A stretch of 64,000 nucleotides of DNA from Leucaena leucocephala (lineage: Eukaryota; Streptophyta; Magnoliopsida; Fabales; Fabaceae), in NCBI GenBank assembly GCA_037074615.1, contig CM073562.1, positions 6,123,001-6,187,000 on the forward strand, given 5' to 3'. Shown piece by piece: positions 61,902 to 64,000 of the stretch (positions are counted from its first letter, which is position 1; the number at the start of each line of letters is the position of its first letter). Under the pieces are notes generated by a model. That model saw only the letters and a program-made list of their open reading frames with translations. It ran no database searches and was not told where the DNA came from. The position numbers and the translations under genes are program-made.

Positions 61902-62492
61902 TAGAGGTGGGAATACGAGCCAACCCACTGAATATAAGTTGGCCTGTGGTGGGTTAGCTTGGAAACGACCGAGTTTAAGAGGCTCATTTCCAGACGAATT
62001 GATTTAATACTAACTCGAACCCGCCAACCCACCAGCTTTTATTTTACAAAAAATATATTTATATATTTTTTCTTAAAAAAATATTTTTCATATGTATTTT
62101 TTTTAAAAAAATAATTTATATGTATTAATATTAATTAGATTCAGAATATGATCTGAAATTGTCAAAATATTTATTTCTTTAGCTTTATCACTATCCGTAG
62201 ATAAATCTGTCACAAGTAAAATAATAATAAAATAAAATATATATATATATATATATAAAGAAATGACTCAATAAGATAAAGTTAGTATAAATGAAGTATA
62301 ATATAAACTTTAACTTGCCTAAGACTTTAAAATTAATAAAGTATAATATAAATTAAAAAAAAAGTGGGTTAACCCACCAACCCGCCACGGGTGTAGGTTT
62401 GGTGGGTACAAGTCAAAAAGATCCGTACTAAAATGGGTTGCTAATTTAGCAACTCAATCTACCAATAGGTCTAACCTAAATTTCCAGCTCTA
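61902..62492. mobile_element. Non-autonomous hAT-like element, 591 bp
   Basis: Left end TAGAGGTGGGAAT and inverted right end TAGAGCTGGAAAT match at 11 of 13 places. Flanking octamers AATTATAG (61894-61901) and AGTCATAG (62493-62500) match at 6 of 8. GGGTT/AACCC-rich blocks lie near both ends (61920-62040, 62360-62460) around an AT-rich middle. No coding sequence is present. Confidence 0.75.
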
Positions 62493-62500
62493 AGTCATAG

Positions 62501-63574
62501 TTTAAATTTATTGATTTAATATTTTTTAGTAGTGTAGTTAATCATGTTAAATTTAAATAAATATATACTTTTTAAATTTAAAAATATACTTTTTAAATTT
62601 AAAAAATTAAAATAAAATTTGATTCAAATATAAAAAAACTAAAAATTAGACTTTACTTATAAATAAAGAAAGAAGAGCTTTTTCTTTTTAATTTTAAAAT
62701 ACATTTTTCTTGTATTTTTTATTATTAAATATTGTGCTTGTTTTATTTTCTTTTTTAGAAGTTTGTTCGAATCTGTTTGAGACAATATAGTAGAACTCCT
62801 AGGATATGTTTGATCAATTACATGCGGCAGGTGGGTTTAAATTAGTTTTTTTAAAAAAAATAAAAAAATGAAATTATTTTAAAAAGGAATAATTTTAAAA
62901 AAATAAAAGTTTTGGACTTTTCCCCCTCCAAATTATAGTTTTTAATGTAAAAATAATTTTTAAAAAACAATCAGTTGTCTAACATTTCTTTTTTGAAATC
63001 ATGATTTTAAAAGTCAAAAAATATTCTTTTTCATATTTACCCAGACAATAATGTATTCTTCAAGGCACTATTCTATTTTACAAAATAGAATAGTACATAA
63101 AACTAAAGAAAAATGTCAAAATACAACGCAACTCTTAATTATATAATTCTACACACCATCAACGTACAACAATAGTAGTGAATTTGTAATTAATTGACCT
63201 TCAAATCGGATGGAGGGCAGATATGTGGTTCGAATTCCAACTTGGGAATTACAGATCTGTAATTAATGATGTGCTGTAATATTAAAACAAAGAAAAAGGG
63301 GGATAATCCTATTTTTTTAAAAAATAAACAAAGCTATTATAAGATATATACATGATAAATATAAGTGGACTCATTAATTGTTGTTTCCCAAAAAATCCTT
63401 TAAAATTGTTGTACATCTTTTTATACAAGATTGATACGTCCTAAATGAAAGAAAATTAATATATATATATATATATATATATTAAGATTAAATCCTGAAC
63501 ACTTCTTGAGTATAATAAACTTTAATGAGAATGGTATGAAAGTAGTATTGTGATAGTATTTAACACTTCTTTAA
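62501..63574. other. Gene-free AT-rich region
   Basis: No gene is seen. A tRNA B-box-like GTGGTTCGAATTCC at 63226-63239 may mark an old SINE, but no A-box or tail is clear. Confidence 0.5.
63459..63480. repeat. (AT)11 microsatellite
   Basis: Uninterrupted AT repeat; a shorter one lies at 62237-62256. Confidence 0.95.
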
Positions 63575-63950
63575 ACCTTATTTGATATGAGTAATTTAGA
63601 AGGAGGGAATGGGAGAGATTTTACTCCCCTCCCTTATTTGGCTTATTAAAACATTTAGGAGTGGAGGAAAAAATTTTAAAATTTTCTCTCCCCTCCCCAA
63701 CTTTACCTCTCCTCCAAATTTGGGAGAATTTGGAGGGGAGATATAATATTATTATTTTATAATATTAATATACTTATAATTTTTGTAATATATTAATATT
63801 ATCCTTATATTATATTTTATTAAAATATTTTATAAAATAATATAAATTAAATTTGTTTATATAAAAATATTTTTTCTCTATTTTTTTAACCAAACAAGAT
63901 AATATGAAAATTCTTCCCCTCCTCTCCCCTAATATTAATCCAAACAAGGT
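63575..63950. mobile_element. Candidate MITE with internal hairpin
   Basis: ACCTTATTTGATATGA at the left faces ACCTTGTTTGGATTAA read inversely at the right. In between, CCTCCAAATT (63711-63720) pairs perfectly with AATTTGGAGG (63727-63736), and CCCCTCC/GGAGGGG runs recur. The true right end may lie beyond the window. Confidence 0.4.
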
Positions 63951-64000
63951 AATAATAAAATTTCTCTATTTCCCTTCCTTCATTTTTCCTCTATTAAAAT

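Noticed and set aside
1..64000. A novel defence, toxin, CRISPR or gene-cluster system
   Set aside because: No direct-repeat/spacer array, clustered enzyme genes or co-directional small genes were seen. The window is explained by two plant genes and transposon debris.

Overview
The window looks like nuclear DNA of a flowering plant, most likely a eudicot. It is very AT-rich, with long gene-poor stretches, plant-type spliced and intronless genes, and many plant transposon families (Copia, a long solo LTR of Gypsy type, CACTA, hAT-like, Stowaway-like, Au-SINE-like). I cannot name the species. I saw no tRNA, rRNA, CRISPR or bacterial-type operon.

Two host genes can be supported, both on the minus strand. 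The first is an intronless ABCG half-transporter of 767 residues (14756-17059), with all nucleotide-binding motifs and about six membrane segments, related to the plant lipid, suberin and pollen-wall exporters. The second is a six-exon PRP3 gene (49799-60702), a U4/U6 snRNP splicing factor whose Arabidopsis counterpart is RDM16. All five of its introns have GT-AG ends and the exons join in frame to 932 codons. Its fifth intron is 7.1 kb because a whole Copia retrotransposon (52583-57366) sits in it, in the same orientation as the gene.

The rest is mostly mobile-element debris. Region 4374-12121 is a nest: a short hAT-like element (6/8 target duplication) split by a decayed Copia element (4819-10022, 5-bp target duplication) and by a 1.86-kb solo LTR (10134-11988, 4/5 target duplication). 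Region 18488-19239 is a 752-bp non-autonomous hAT-like element with a perfect 8-bp target duplication, inside what may be an old LTR. Region 23634-31459 is a decayed CACTA element with a 3-bp target duplication, remnants of a plant En/Spm transposase and of an Ulp1-like cysteine protease, split by a ~3.1-kb solo LTR (25902-28987) that carries a 52-bp tandem array. Three Stowaway-like MITEs, an Au-SINE-like element, another hAT-like element (61902-62492), tandem duplications and AT microsatellites are scattered through the rest.

The two genes have no evident functional link. The most interesting host-level observation is that a splicing factor gene, whose Arabidopsis counterpart is also tied to RNA-directed DNA methylation, must splice out a retrotransposon from its own transcript. 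I found no clearly undescribed biological system; the better leads are structural ones in the transposon nests.
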